A stretch of DNA of 64,000 nucleotides from Rhodobacteraceae bacterium HLUCCA08 (GCA_001314655.1 LJSF01000001.1:1-64000), one strand, 5' to 3'. Positions 8,465 through 17,539 are shown, counted from the first letter of the stretch. Translations and numbers: made by a program. The notes: generated by a model not told the origin, from the letters alone.

Positions 8465-8502
8465 TGCCGAATTGAGCGCGACCGCGCGCGTTCATTCAGC
8501 CG
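8465..8502. repeat. Dispersed intergenic element, copy 1
   Basis: The stretch TGCCGAATTGAGCGCG onward, ending GCGCGCGTTCATTC, is repeated with few changes at 48161-48198. Both copies start within about a dozen bases of a stop codon and run in the same direction as the gene they follow. It may be a transcript 3'-end or processing element. Confidence 0.6.
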
Positions 8503-8508
8503 GATGAG

Positions 8509-8545
8509 AGGCGACGCTCCGGGCCCCGGGGCGTCGCCTTGTGTT
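8509..8545 (+). terminator. Hairpin terminator after aldehyde dehydrogenase
   Basis: A 9-bp stem AGGCGACGC (8509-8517) / GCGTCGCCT (8531-8539) with a GC-rich loop, followed by the weak T-rich tail TTGTGTT. Confidence 0.6.
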
Positions 8546-8552
8546 CGGGGTG

Positions 8553-8617
8553 GAGGGGGCTCTGCCCCCGCCGCCGTCGCCGCCCCCCGGGAGACTGAAG
8601 ACCCGAAGACGCCGGGG
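8553..8617. repeat. GGGGGC-hairpin intergenic repeat, copy 1
   Basis: GAGGGGGC, TCT, GCCCCC hairpin (8553-8569), then GCCG-rich sequence ending in GACCCGAAGACGC near 8600-8612. The same two blocks recur at 56533-56590. It lies between convergent genes. Confidence 0.55.
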
Positions 8618-8626
8618 AGGCTGGTG

Positions 8627-9421
8627 TCAGCCGTCGAGCCTTGCGGCCGCAAGCGCGATGGCCTGTTGATAGACGGTGGCCGCGTTCCAGTCGTTCAGAA
8701 CCCGGAAATTCGCGGTGCCTTCGCCATAGGGCTGGCCGGGCTGCCAGCCTTTCTGGCGCAGGAAATTGGCGGTCGAGGCCATGGCATCGGCGACCGCGTA
8801 GAAATCGACCCGGCCATTGCCGTCGGCGTCGACGCCATAGCGCAGGGCATTGCCGGGCAGGAACTGGGTATGGCCCAGCTCGCCATGAAAGGCGCCACGC
8901 TGATCGGCGGCCAGCATGCCGCGATCGACCATCACCAGTGCGGCGATGGCATGGGGGGTGAAGAAGTCCGAGCGGCGGCAATCATAGGCGACGGTGGTGA
9001 TGGAATCGACCACCGGGGTGTTGCCCATGGTCCGCCCGAAACCGGTTTCCATGCCATGGATCGCCAGCAGGATGCTGGAGGGCACGCCGTATGCGGCTTC
9101 GAGCGAGGCGTAGAATTGCGCGTTGGCGTCGCGTTGACGGCGCATCTGGGAGGCGAAGCTGTCGAGCGAGCCAAGGCGGATGCGGATGAAGTCGTCGAGC
9201 GCGTAGCGGACGCCTGTCTGGTTGCGGTCGGCGTTGATCGTGGCCTGGGAATAGCGGGCATTGGCCAGGGCCTGCAATCCCGCATTGCCGACACCGGCGG
9301 CCCGGGCTTCGGCGGCAAAGGCGGATTTCCAGGCCTCGAAGCCGGAGGCGTCGTTGCCGCAGGGCGCGGCGAGGGCGGGGCTGCTCAGCAGGGCGAAGGC
9401 AACGGAAAAGGCGAAACGCAT
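8627..9421 (-). CDS. Lytic murein transglycosylase (MltB/SLT domain 2 family)
   Basis: A 264-residue secreted enzyme that cleaves peptidoglycan glycan strands. The signal peptide MRFAFSVAFALLSSPALA is followed by a soluble domain. The catalytic Glu125 sits in AIHGMETGFGR, with the family-typical HTQFLPG and DADGNGRVDFY regions downstream. No lipobox is present, so it should be free periplasmic rather than lipid-anchored. It has no peptidoglycan-binding tail, shorter than E. coli MltB but usual for alphaproteobacterial members. Confidence 0.93.
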   Translation of the reverse strand: MRFAFSVAFALLSSPALAAPCGNDASGFEAWKSAFAAEARAAGVGNAGLQALANARYSQATINADRNQTGVRYALDDFIRIRLGSLDSFASQMRRQRDANAQFYASLEAAYGVPSSILLAIHGMETGFGRTMGNTPVVDSITTVAYDCRRSDFFTPHAIAALVMVDRGMLAADQRGAFHGELGHTQFLPGNALRYGVDADGNGRVDFYAVADAMASTANFLRQKGWQPGQPYGEGTANFRVLNDWNAATVYQQAIALAAARLDG

Positions 9422-9772
9422 CGGGGAAATACTCCGGCAAGGTCACGATCTGGCCGGACGCTAGCATGGGTCGTGTGGCGGTGCCATGTCGGGTTTTTCG
9501 CCATCGAGACGGCCCTTCGCCCCGGCGGTCGCGGTGACGGACCCGGTGATCTTGCGGCTGCAAGCCTCGGCGGGTTCGGCCTGCGGCAGGATCAAGCGCA
9601 TAGGTCGCGGCTGGCGTCGGCGGATGGGTCACGGAGGGCCTGAACCCGACCGGCCGGACGCGCCGGTCGCCGGTCTGGTCGGCCATGCCGCGAAGCCCCG
9701 TCGGCGGTCATGTGCGAATTGACGCGGCTTCGCTGCGGGCTAGGTCTTTTCGCAAGCGAAAGGAAGCCGAAG
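9422..9772. other. 351-bp gap with no supported gene
   Basis: Between the transglycosylase and a small membrane protein. The short open frames here have no recognisable motif or ribosome site. I see no tRNA, repeat or riboswitch fold; the bases just before 9773 (AGGAAGCC) are the ribosome site of the next gene. Confidence 0.5.
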
Positions 9773-9949
9773 ATGACCGCACCGGAAACCAATGTCGACA
9801 AACAGGCCAGGCGTCACCGCTGGCCGCTGATCGCCTTTGCCGTCGGGATCGTCGTCGCGGCCGGGTTCGCGCTCTACTTCGCCGGTGCCGATGACATCGC
9901 CGAGGATGACGCGACCGGCGTCTCCACGCTCGACGCCGATGACAGCTAG
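9773..9949 (+). CDS. Small single-pass membrane protein, unknown
   Basis: A 58-residue protein starting [19 protein letters not shown], one transmembrane helix at about 20-40 ([20 protein letters not shown]) and a short acidic tail ([19 protein letters not shown]). AGGAAGCC just upstream supports this ATG over an earlier in-frame start. The positive-inside rule predicts a cytoplasmic N-terminus and periplasmic acidic tail. It ends convergently on metG with a 4-nt overlap. Function not recognised. Confidence 0.65.
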   Translation: MTAPETNVDKQARRHRWPLIAFAVGIVVAAGFALYFAGADDIAEDDATGVSTLDADDS

Positions 9950-11658
9950 GACCGGGTGCCGGCGAAGCGGGCTTGCCAATCGTCGCGCTGGTCGTCGGTG
10001 ATCTTGTCGAACAGATTGTCGGGCACGGAGAACGCGTGGCCCTCGGGCAGGGCGGCAAGGGCGGCGGCCACGTCGTCCGGCCAGGCGGTATCGAGCGTGT
10101 TCATCGCCGACAGCAGGCGCGCCGCGGCATCGGGGATGAACGGCGCCGAAAGCACCGCGTAAAGCCGGATCAGGTTCAGCGCCAGACGGATCTGGGCGGC
10201 GGCCTGGTCGGGGTTCTCCTTGAAGGTCGCCCAGGGCGCGGCCGCCTGCAGATATTCGTTGCCCGCCGACCAGATCGCCCGCAATTCGGCCGCGGATTTG
10301 CGGATCTCGATCGCGTCCATGTGGCCTTCATAGGCGCGGATGCGGGTGGTCAGCTCGTCGATCAGGGCCTGTTCGGCGGGGCCGTAGCTGCCGCCCGCCG
10401 GAACCGTTTCGCCGAATTTGGAGCGGCAGAACTTGGTCACCCGGCTGACGAAATTGCCCAGCACGTCGGCAAGGTCCTTGTTCACGCCCTGCTGGAATGC
10501 CTCCCAGGTGAATTCGCTGTCCGAGGTTTCGGGGGCATGCGACAAAAGCCACCAGCGCCAGAAATCGGCCGGCAGCAGTTCCAGCGCCTGGTCCATGAAG
10601 ACCCCGCGCCCGCGCGAGGTGCTGAACTGCCCGCCATCGTAATTCAGGTAGTTGAAGGACTTGATGTAATCGACCAGCTTCCAAGGCTCGCCCGAGCCGA
10701 GGATCGTGCAGGGAAAACTGAGCGTGTGGAACGGCACGTTGTCCTTGCCCATGAACTGGGTGTAGGTCACGTCGTCCGCGCCCTGGTCGGTGCGCCACCA
10801 GCGTTCCCAATCGTCGCCCTTGCCGGCGTCGACCCATTCCTGGGCGCAGGCGATATATTCGATCGGCGCGTCGAACCAGACATAGAAGACCTTGCCCTCC
10901 ATGCCGGGCCAATCCTGGTCGCCGCGCCTGACCGGGATGCCCCAGTCGAGGTCGCGGGTGATGCCCCGGTCCTGCAGCCCGTCGCCATCGGTCAGCCATT
11001 TCCGGGCGATGGACGTGGTCAGGATCGGCCAGCCTTCCCTCGTGTCGATCCAGTCCTGAAGCTGGTCCTTCATCTTCGATTGCAGCAGGTAGAGGTGCTT
11101 GGTTTCGCGCATTTCCAGATCGGTCGAACCGGAAATGGTCGAATGCGGGTCGATCAGGTCGACCGGGTCCAGCTGCTTGGTGCAATTGTCGCATTGATCG
11201 CCCCGCGCGCTGTCGAAGCCGCAATTGGGGCAGGTGCCCTCGATATAGCGGTCGGGCAGGAAACGGCCGTCGGCGGGGGAATACATCTGGGTCTCGAGGC
11301 GTTCCTCGATCAGGCCGGCCTCGGCCAGACGGCCGGCGAAATGCTGGGTCAGCGCGTGGTTCCGGGGGCTGGACGAACGGCCGAAATGGTCGAAGGACAG
11401 TCGGAAGCCGCGGGCAAGGTCGCTTTGCACTTGCCACATCTCGGCGCAATATTCGGCCACCGGCTTGCCGGCCTTGGCGGCGGCCAGTTCGGCCGGGGTG
11501 CCGTGTTCGTCGGTGGCGCACAGAAACAGGACCTCGTGCCCGCGGCCGCGCAGGTAGCGGGCGAACAGGTCGGCGGGCAATTGGCTGCCCACGAGGTTGC
11601 CCAGATGCTTGACCCCGTTGATATAGGGGATCGCCGAGGTGATCAGGTGACGTGCCAT
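9946..11658 (-). CDS. metG: Methionyl-tRNA synthetase
   Basis: A 570-residue class I synthetase that charges tRNA-Met. The HIGH-like motif is HLGN (18-21). The zinc knuckle has four cysteines (C143, C146, C156, C159: CPNC and CDNC). The KMSKS equivalent is FSTSR at 345-349. The C-terminal anticodon-binding helical domain is present; the C-terminal dimerisation domain of some MetRS is absent, usual for alphaproteobacteria. The ATG at 11658 gives the conserved [12 protein letters not shown] start. Confidence 0.97.
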   Translation of the reverse strand: MARHLITSAIPYINGVKHLGNLVGSQLPADLFARYLRGRGHEVLFLCATDEHGTPAELAAAKAGKPVAEYCAEMWQVQSDLARGFRLSFDHFGRSSSPRNHALTQHFAGRLAEAGLIEERLETQMYSPADGRFLPDRYIEGTCPNCGFDSARGDQCDNCTKQLDPVDLIDPHSTISGSTDLEMRETKHLYLLQSKMKDQLQDWIDTREGWPILTTSIARKWLTDGDGLQDRGITRDLDWGIPVRRGDQDWPGMEGKVFYVWFDAPIEYIACAQEWVDAGKGDDWERWWRTDQGADDVTYTQFMGKDNVPFHTLSFPCTILGSGEPWKLVDYIKSFNYLNYDGGQFSTSRGRGVFMDQALELLPADFWRWWLLSHAPETSDSEFTWEAFQQGVNKDLADVLGNFVSRVTKFCRSKFGETVPAGGSYGPAEQALIDELTTRIRAYEGHMDAIEIRKSAAELRAIWSAGNEYLQAAAPWATFKENPDQAAAQIRLALNLIRLYAVLSAPFIPDAAARLLSAMNTLDTAWPDDVAAALAALPEGHAFSVPDNLFDKITDDQRDDWQARFAGTRS

Positions 11659-11786
11659 GGCCTGCCCGTTGCTGCGTGTCCCGGCTCGTGTAATCGCTCT
11701 GGCCGAGAAGGGCCAGAGGTCCGGGGCGATCCGGGGCGATGCCGCGGGTTGCGCCCCGGACCGGGACCGGGCAGTTTGGCGGGTGG

Positions 11787-12527
11787 CTATTGCGCGGTAT
11801 AGCCGCCGTCGACCAGATGGTAGCTGCCGGTGATGAAGCTGGCTTCCTCCGACAGCAGGTAGCAGGTCAGCGTCGCGACCTCGTCCGCGGTGCCCAGCCG
11901 TCCCACCGGGTGCATCGCCGCGATCCCGGTCAGGGTGGCCTCATCCAGGTTGGCATCCAGAAGCGGGGTCCGGATGAAGCCCGGCCCGACCGAATTCACC
12001 CGGATGCCGCGCTGGGCGTATTCCATCGCGGCGACCTTGGTCAGGCCGACGACGCCGTGCTTGGCCGCGACATAGGCGCCGGCGGTGGCAAAGCCGACCG
12101 TGCCCAGGATCGACGCCATGTTGACGATGGAGCCGCCGCCCGCGGCCTCGATTTCGGGGATCGCGTAGCGCATGCCGTAGAACACGCCGCTGAGATTGAC
12201 GCCGATGATCCGGTCCCAATCCTCGAGCGGGTATTCGCCGACCGGCCCGGGTGTGCCGCCGATCCCGGCATTGTTGACGATGTGATGCAGCGCGCCGCCC
12301 TTTTCGACCGCGAAGGCGATCATCGCCTGCACCTGATCGGGCTGCGCGGTGTCGACCTTGACCGCGTGCCCGCCGATTTCGGCGGCCAGCGTTTCGGCGG
12401 GTTCGATGTCCAGGTCGGCGACGATGACGGTGGCGCCATCGCGGGCCAGGTGCCGGCAGATGGCGGCCCCGATCCCCGAGCTTCCGCCGGTGACGATCGC
12501 GGTCTTTCCGTTGAAATCGTAGGGCAT
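11787..12527 (-). CDS. SDR family oxidoreductase
   Basis: A classical 246-residue short-chain dehydrogenase/reductase. The nucleotide-binding TGGSSGIG is at 13-20, NNAGIGG near 89-95, the catalytic tyrosine and lysine lie in GAYVAAKHG, and [10 protein letters not shown] follows. Asp after the second beta strand ([10 protein letters not shown]) favours NAD(H). The substrate is unknown. A perfect 8-bp hairpin (CTCTGGCC/GGCCAGAG, 11697-11718) without a T-run lies between its stop and metG. Confidence 0.92.
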   Translation of the reverse strand: MPYDFNGKTAIVTGGSSGIGAAICRHLARDGATVIVADLDIEPAETLAAEIGGHAVKVDTAQPDQVQAMIAFAVEKGGALHHIVNNAGIGGTPGPVGEYPLEDWDRIIGVNLSGVFYGMRYAIPEIEAAGGGSIVNMASILGTVGFATAGAYVAAKHGVVGLTKVAAMEYAQRGIRVNSVGPGFIRTPLLDANLDEATLTGIAAMHPVGRLGTADEVATLTCYLLSEEASFITGSYHLVDGGYTAQ

Positions 12528-12635
12528 GGTCGATCCTCTTTCATGCTGCGGTTCCGGTGCTGATGATGGGCTGATTCGCCGCCGCCCGTCTTGATCTGGC
12601 GCAGGGGCGCCGGTCGGGATCGGGCCTTGCGCTGA

Positions 12636-13013
12636 TCAGCGACCGCAAAGCGTGGGCGCGGCGATGTCGTAGGTCGTCCGCCCAAGCGGGCCGCGGACAT
12701 CGATCCGGCGCAGGCAGACAGTTTCGCCGATCTGCGGGTGGACCAGCTGCGCCGGCGACCTGGCGATGCGGGATTGGCCGTCGATATCGACCCCGATCTG
12801 CATGTTGATCCCGTCCTCTCTGGTCAACGGGGTGACGCCGGTGACTTTGCCCTGAACAAAGGTCACACCCCGGCCGGGCAGGGTCAGCAGCGCGAACAGC
12901 CCGACGATGCCGATCAGCAGTGCCCAGCCGCCCCAGAACCCGACCGAGCGCAGCTGCATCCGGGCCAATTCGCGGGTCAGCCTGTCATGGGTGCTTTCGG
13001 GCGTTTCGGTCAT
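12636..13013 (-). CDS. Single-pass membrane protein, unknown
   Basis: A 125-residue protein with one hydrophobic helix (about 27-45, GGWALLIGIVGLFALLTL) and a C-terminal beta-rich segment (VQGKVTGVTPLTREDGINMQ and following) resembling the small secreted domains of DUF3592-like proteins, though I cannot assign a family. Four conserved-looking cysteines are not present; only two cysteines occur near the end. The gene is divergent from the aldo/keto reductase. Confidence 0.6.
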   Translation of the reverse strand: MTETPESTHDRLTRELARMQLRSVGFWGGWALLIGIVGLFALLTLPGRGVTFVQGKVTGVTPLTREDGINMQIGVDIDGQSRIARSPAQLVHPQIGETVCLRRIDVRGPLGRTTYDIAAPTLCGR

Positions 13014-13052
13014 GGGGCCAGTCTAGCGGCGCAAGGGGCCGGTGCAACCCGC

Positions 13053-13080
13053 TTGCCCTTTCCGGCCCGGGCATTAGGGT
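13053..13080 (+). promoter_or_regulatory. Promoter of the aldo/keto reductase gene
   Basis: TTGCCC (13053-13058), a 16-nt spacer and TAGGGT (13075-13080), 28 nt upstream of the start codon. The -35, spacer length and -10 are identical to those at 14258-14285. Confidence 0.6.
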
Positions 13081-13108
13081 TCGCCCCGAACCGACAGGAG
13101 GGCAGCGG

Positions 13109-14167
13109 ATGAAGCGGATCGCATTGGGCGCAAGCGGGATCATGGTGCCGGATTGGTGCCTGGGCACGATGACCTGGGGCGTGCAGACCGACGAGGCCGG
13201 CGCCCATGCCCAGATCGACCTGGCGCTGGATCACGGCCTTGATTTCCTGGACACCGCCGAGATGTATCCGGTCAATCCGGTGCGGGCCGAGACCGTCGGC
13301 AATACCGAACGGATCATCGGCACCTGGCTGTCGCGCACCGGCCGGCGTGACGCGGTGATCATCGCCACCAAGGCCGCCGGCGATACCCAGGCCGCCCGCG
13401 GCGGCGAGGGCTTTTCCGGCGCCAATATCGAGGCGCTGGTGGATGCCTCGCTGCGGCGGCTGCAGACCGATGTGATCGACCTGTATCAACTGCACTGGCC
13501 GATGCGCGGCTCCTACATGTTCCGCCAGCACTGGCGCTACGACCCTTCGGGCCAGGACCGGGCGGCGACGATCGCGCATATGGAGGGTGTGCTGGAGGGG
13601 CTGGAACGCGCCCGCAAGGCCGGCAAGATCCGTGCCTTCGGCCTGTCCAACGAAAGCTGCTGGGGCACGACCCGCTGGATCGACGTGGCCGAACGGATCG
13701 GCGCGCCGCGGGTGGCCAGCGTGCAGAACGAATATTCGCTGTTGTGCCGGATGTATGACACCGACATGGCCGAGATGGCGGTGAACGAAGACGTGCTGCT
13801 GCTGTCGTTCTCGCCGCTCGCCGCGGGGTTGCTGAGCGGGAAATACCAGGGTGGCGCGGTGCCCGAAGGCTCGCGCCTGGCGGTGGCCTCGGCCGGGGGC
13901 GGGTCGTCGGACCTGGGCGGGCGGCTGACCGGGCGGGCGCTGGCGGCGGTCGACGCCTATCTGGGCGTGGCCCGCGATCATGGCCTGGACCCGGTGCACA
14001 TGGCGCTGGCCTGGCAACGGTCGCGGCCGTTCCCGATCTCGGCCATCTTCGGCGCCACCACGCTGGCGCAGCTGGAGCATATCCTGAAAGGGGCCGACCT
14101 GGACCTCGCCCCCGAGGCGATCGAGGCGCTCGAGGCCGTCCACCGGGCCCATCCGATGCCCTATTGA
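13109..14167 (+). CDS. Aldo/keto reductase
   Basis: A 352-residue NADPH-dependent oxidoreductase with a TIM-barrel fold. Catalytic tetrad elements are visible: FLDTAEMYP (Asp and Tyr), ATKAAG (Lys) and DLYQLHWP (His). The insertion around the WPMRGSYMFRQHWRYDP stretch and the overall layout resemble the Tas/YghZ-like branch. The ATG at 13109 sits behind GACAGGAGGG, a strong ribosome site; an upstream in-frame extension is antisense to the neighbouring gene and rejected. Substrate unknown. Its promoter is identical in form to that of the carnitine operon that follows. Confidence 0.92.
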   Translation: MKRIALGASGIMVPDWCLGTMTWGVQTDEAGAHAQIDLALDHGLDFLDTAEMYPVNPVRAETVGNTERIIGTWLSRTGRRDAVIIATKAAGDTQAARGGEGFSGANIEALVDASLRRLQTDVIDLYQLHWPMRGSYMFRQHWRYDPSGQDRAATIAHMEGVLEGLERARKAGKIRAFGLSNESCWGTTRWIDVAERIGAPRVASVQNEYSLLCRMYDTDMAEMAVNEDVLLLSFSPLAAGLLSGKYQGGAVPEGSRLAVASAGGGSSDLGGRLTGRALAAVDAYLGVARDHGLDPVHMALAWQRSRPFPISAIFGATTLAQLEHILKGADLDLAPEAIEALEAVHRAHPMPY

Positions 14168-14257
14168 TATTGGCGGGGCGCCGGTGTTTCCCGGCAGGGT
14201 CGGGCGCCGGAGTGTCGGCCCCGTGCGCCCAGGCCGGCCGGGGCGGTCGGTTCCGGC

Positions 14258-14285
14258 TTGCCCGCCATGCCACGCCCGTTAGGGT
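14258..14285 (+). promoter_or_regulatory. Promoter of the carnitine-catabolism operon
   Basis: TTGCCC (14258-14263), a 16-nt spacer and TAGGGT (14280-14285), 27 nt before the first ATG. No operator palindrome is obvious around it. Confidence 0.6.
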
Positions 14286-14312
14286 GAGCGCAAAGCCGGA
14301 AAGGGGAACGCG

Positions 14313-15227
14313 ATGCCGCTGGCGATGTCGAAAGAGGTTTTCATCACCTGCGCCGTGACCGGGTCGGGCGGCACGCAGGACCGCAGCCCGCATGTACCGC
14401 GCTCGCCGCAGCAGATCGCCGACAGCGCCATCGACGCGGCCAGGGCTGGCGCCGCGATCGTCCATTGCCATGTGCGCGATCCCGAAACCGGGGCGCCGGC
14501 GCGGGACCTGGCGCTCTATCGCGAAGTCACGGACCGGATCCGCGCGGCCGAGGTCGACGTGGTGCTGAACCTGACCGCCGGGATGGGCGGAGACATGGTG
14601 TTCGGGCCCCCCGACGACCCGCTTCCGCCGCGCGACGGGACCGACATGATCGGCGCCGCCGCGCGGGTGGCGCATGTGCGGCAGTGCCGGCCCGAGATCT
14701 GCACGCTGGATTGCGGGACGATGAATTTCGCCGAGGCCGATTACGTGATGACCAACACGCCGGGCATGCTGCGCGCCATGGGCGCGATGATGACCGAGAT
14801 GGGCGTGAAACCGGAAATCGAGGCCTTCGACACCGGCCACCTGTGGTTCGCCAGGGAGCTGGTGAAGGAGGGCGTGCTGGAAGCGCCGGCGCTGGTGCAG
14901 CTGTGCATGGGGGTGCCCTGGGGCGCGCCGGATGACCTGAACACCTTTCTGGCCATGGTCAACAACGTCCCCGACGACTGGACCTTCAGCGCCTTTTCCC
15001 TGGGCCGCAACCAGATGGCCTATGTGGCCGCGGCGGTGCTGGCCGGCGGCCATGTGCGGGTCGGCCTCGAGGACAACCTGTGGCTTGAGAAAGGCGTATT
15101 GGCCACCAATGCGCAACTGGTCGACCGGGCCGTGGGCATCGTCGAGCGGATGGGGGCGCGGGTGCTGGGGCCGGCCGACGTGCGCGAGAGGCTGGGTCTT
15201 GTGAAACGCGCGCCGGTGGCGGCGTGA
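14313..15227 (+). CDS. cdhC: BKACE family beta-keto acid cleavage enzyme, probably dehydrocarnitine cleavage enzyme
   Basis: A 304-residue DUF849/BKACE enzyme. Zn ligands are seen in HCHVRDPETG (His51, His53), with NLTAGMGGD and GVPWGAPDD as further active-site segments. BKACE enzymes condense a beta-keto acid with acetyl-CoA and release acetoacetate plus a new CoA thioester. Clustered with a carnitine 3-dehydrogenase-thioesterase fusion, it should convert 3-dehydrocarnitine to betainyl-CoA, as shown for CdhC in Pseudomonas. The ATG at 14313 follows GAAAGGGG; an alternative ATG lies four codons in. The substrate call depends on the neighbours. Confidence 0.88.
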   Translation: MPLAMSKEVFITCAVTGSGGTQDRSPHVPRSPQQIADSAIDAARAGAAIVHCHVRDPETGAPARDLALYREVTDRIRAAEVDVVLNLTAGMGGDMVFGPPDDPLPPRDGTDMIGAAARVAHVRQCRPEICTLDCGTMNFAEADYVMTNTPGMLRAMGAMMTEMGVKPEIEAFDTGHLWFARELVKEGVLEAPALVQLCMGVPWGAPDDLNTFLAMVNNVPDDWTFSAFSLGRNQMAYVAAAVLAGGHVRVGLEDNLWLEKGVLATNAQLVDRAVGIVERMGARVLGPADVRERLGLVKRAPVAA

Positions 15228-15297
15228 CGGGCCGGGCGCGCATCGCCGCCTTGCGGCTCTTCGCGTGCGGTGCGGCCCCCGGCGGCGGGGTCTGCCC

Positions 15298-15843
15298 ATG
15301 CGCCGGCTGATCCTGTGCCTTGGGCTTGCGGCCTGCACCGAGACGGCCGTGCTGCCGCCTGAGGATGCGCGGCTGTTGCGCAATCCGACCGCGCCCCTGG
15401 GCAGCCAGGTGGATATCCGCGCCGATCAGATCGCCGGCGACTGGGTCGTGCGGCAGGCCGTGCCGGGGGTCTGGCCGGGCCGCGCGCGCCAGGTGAGCTT
15501 CCGGGCCGAGGGCGCCGACCTGGTGCTTCTGGCCCTCGCGGTGACCTGCAATGCCGATGATCTGTGCGAGGCCGCGCAATTCGACGTGCCCTATCCGGCC
15601 GGCCTGGCCGGACGCTGGGGCGATGGCCGCAGCTTTGTCGCACCGGGGCTGGAGGTGCCCGCCGACCTGTGGGTGTTCTGGTCCGATGTCGACCGCCGCA
15701 CCCTGGTGCTGGGCGATCCGCAGGGGCGGTTCGTGGTGATCCTCGACCGGTCGGAAACGGGTGGGGCGGACCGGATCACCGCCGCAAGGCGCATCCTGCA
15801 GGGCTATGGCTATGACCTGGACCGGCTGGAGACGATCCGATGA
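15298..15843 (+). CDS. Lipocalin-like lipoprotein
   Basis: A 181-residue lipoprotein starting at the ATG giving MRRLILCLGLAACTE; the lipobox is LAAC. The mature part has the lipocalin-like G-x-W strand (AGDWVVRQAVPG) and a beta-rich body ending with RILQGYGYDLDRL. Lipocalins bind small hydrophobic or amphipathic ligands. It sits inside the carnitine operon: 70 nt after the cleavage enzyme, and its stop overlaps the next start by ATGA. A role in handling acyl-carnitine or membrane lipid is speculative. Confidence 0.8.
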   Translation: MRRLILCLGLAACTETAVLPPEDARLLRNPTAPLGSQVDIRADQIAGDWVVRQAVPGVWPGRARQVSFRAEGADLVLLALAVTCNADDLCEAAQFDVPYPAGLAGRWGDGRSFVAPGLEVPADLWVFWSDVDRRTLVLGDPQGRFVVILDRSETGGADRITAARRILQGYGYDLDRLETIR

Positions 15844-16079
15844 GGGCCGCCGCGGCGCTTGTCCTGCTGGCGTCCGGCTGCACCGCGGCGGCGGTGCCGT
15901 CATCCGCCCCGCCCGCCACACCCGCCCCGCCTGCACGTCAGGCCGTGCCGTTCGGGCCGGGGTTCGGACTGGATCAGTGCCGCGCGCTGGGCGGGGCGCT
16001 GGTTCAGGACCGGGTCGGCGGGCTGGCCCTGTGCGATCTGCCGGCCGGCGTGCCGGTGCCTTCGGGGGGGGCGACATGA
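15840..16079 (+). CDS. Small lipoprotein, unknown
   Basis: A 79-residue lipoprotein with lipobox ASGC (MRAAAALVLLASGCTAAA), an Ala/Pro-rich linker and a compact C-terminal segment LDQCRALGGALVQDRVGGLA then LCDLP, where two cysteines could form a disulphide. The segment weakly resembles the DUF333 pattern (C, GG, G, C-x-LP). It overlaps both neighbours by 4 nt (ATGA on each side), so its synthesis is coupled to the lipocalin and to carnitine dehydrogenase. Function not known. Confidence 0.75.
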   Translation: MRAAAALVLLASGCTAAAVPSSAPPATPAPPARQAVPFGPGFGLDQCRALGGALVQDRVGGLALCDLPAGVPVPSGGAT

Positions 16080-17539
16080 CCGGGATTGCGGCGATCATCG
16101 GCGGCGGCGTCATCGGTGGCGGCTGGGCCGCGCGCTTTGCCTTGATGGGTTGGCAGGTGCGGGTCTTCGACCCCGACCCGGAGGCCGCGCGCAAGCTGGA
16201 CGCGGTGATGGCCAATGCCCGCGCCGCATTGCCGGGGCTGGCCGATGCGCCGATGCCCCCAGAGGGCCCGGTGACGCTGTGCCCGACGATCCCCGAGACC
16301 GTCGCCCAGGCCGACTGGATCCAGGAAAGCGTGCCCGAGCGGCTGGAGCTGAAACGCAAGGTCTATCAGGCGATCCAGGCCGCCTGCCCCGAAGCGGCGG
16401 TGATCGGGTCCTCCACCAGCGGCTACAAGCCATCCGAACTGCAGGGCTGTGCCACCCGGCCCGGCCAGATCGTCGTCGCGCACCCGTTCAACCCGGTCTA
16501 TCTGCTGCCGTTGGTGGAACTGGTCACGACCGCGGCCAACCCGCCCGCGCGGGTCGACCGGGCCAAGGCGGTGCTCACCCAGCTTGGCATGGTCCCGCTG
16601 CATCTGCGGCGCGAGATCGACGCGCATCTGGCCGACCGGTTCCTCGAGGCGGTCTGGCGCGAGGCGCTGTGGCTGGTGCGCGACGGCATCGCCACGACCG
16701 GGGAAATCGACGACGCGATCCGCATGGGCTTCGGGCTGCGCTGGGCGCAGATGGGCCTGTTCGAAACCTACCGGATCGCCGGCGGCGAGGCCGGAATGCG
16801 CCATTTCATCGAACAATTCGGCCCCTGCCTGTCCTGGCCCTGGACCCGGCTGACGGATGTGCCCGAGCTGACCGACGACCTGGTCGAACAGATCGCCAGC
16901 CAGTCGGATGCGCAGTCGGGGGCCCATAGCATCCGCGACCTCGAACGTATCCGCGACGCCAACCTGGTGGGCATCCTGCGGGGCCTGAAAGCGCGCGACT
17001 GGGGCGCGGGCGCGGTGCTGAAGGCGCAGGATCTGCGGCTGGGCGGGCTGCCCGAGGCGCTGGATGACCTGGCCGACCTGGCCGCGCCGGTCCCGACGCT
17101 GGACCGCGCCGTGCCGCTGGACTGGACCGACTACAACGGCCACATGAACGAGGCGCGCTACCTCGAGGCCTTCGGCGCCGCGACCGACCGGTTGATGGCG
17201 ATCGTCGGTTGCACACCCGATTACATCGCCCGCGGCGGGTCCTATTTCACCGCCGAAACCCATATCCGCCACCTGGGCGAGGCGCTGGCGGGCGCGCGGA
17301 TCCGGGTCGATACCCAGGTGCTGTCGGGCGCGGGCAAGACGCTGCATCTGTTCCACCGGATGTGGCAGGGCGACACCCTGATCGCCACGGGCGAACACAT
17401 GCTGGTCCATGTCTCGCTGGCGACCCGGCGGGCCAGCGAGCCGGGCCCCGAGGTGGCCGGCCCGCTGGCGCGGCTGGCGGCGGCCCAGGCGGCGCTGCCG
17501 GTGCCCGAGGGCGCGGGCCGCGCGGTGGGCCCGCGATGA
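16076..17539 (+). CDS. cdhA: L-carnitine 3-dehydrogenase fused to betainyl-CoA thioesterase
   Basis: A 487-residue two-domain enzyme. Residues 1-320 form a 3-hydroxyacyl-CoA dehydrogenase-like NAD enzyme (GGGVIGGGWAAR at 9-20, AHPFNP at 135-140), the carnitine 3-dehydrogenase fold. Residues 340-470 form a hot-dog thioesterase domain with the D-x-N-G-H motif (TDYNGHMNEARYLEAFG, Asp352, Asn354, His356). In Pseudomonas these are separate CdhA and CdhB; the fusion is known from Rhizobiales and Rhodobacterales. Together with the upstream BKACE enzyme the pathway is carnitine to dehydrocarnitine to betainyl-CoA to glycine betaine plus acetoacetate. Confidence 0.93.
   Translation: MTGIAAIIGGGVIGGGWAARFALMGWQVRVFDPDPEAARKLDAVMANARAALPGLADAPMPPEGPVTLCPTIPETVAQADWIQESVPERLELKRKVYQAIQAACPEAAVIGSSTSGYKPSELQGCATRPGQIVVAHPFNPVYLLPLVELVTTAANPPARVDRAKAVLTQLGMVPLHLRREIDAHLADRFLEAVWREALWLVRDGIATTGEIDDAIRMGFGLRWAQMGLFETYRIAGGEAGMRHFIEQFGPCLSWPWTRLTDVPELTDDLVEQIASQSDAQSGAHSIRDLERIRDANLVGILRGLKARDWGAGAVLKAQDLRLGGLPEALDDLADLAAPVPTLDRAVPLDWTDYNGHMNEARYLEAFGAATDRLMAIVGCTPDYIARGGSYFTAETHIRHLGEALAGARIRVDTQVLSGAGKTLHLFHRMWQGDTLIATGEHMLVHVSLATRRASEPGPEVAGPLARLAAAQAALPVPEGAGRAVGPR

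Noticed and set aside
11697-11718. Hairpin CTCTGGCC/GGCCAGAG as an intrinsic terminator of the SDR gene
   Set aside because: The stem is perfect, but there is no T-tract on the minus strand and it sits in the metG leader, so its role is undecided.
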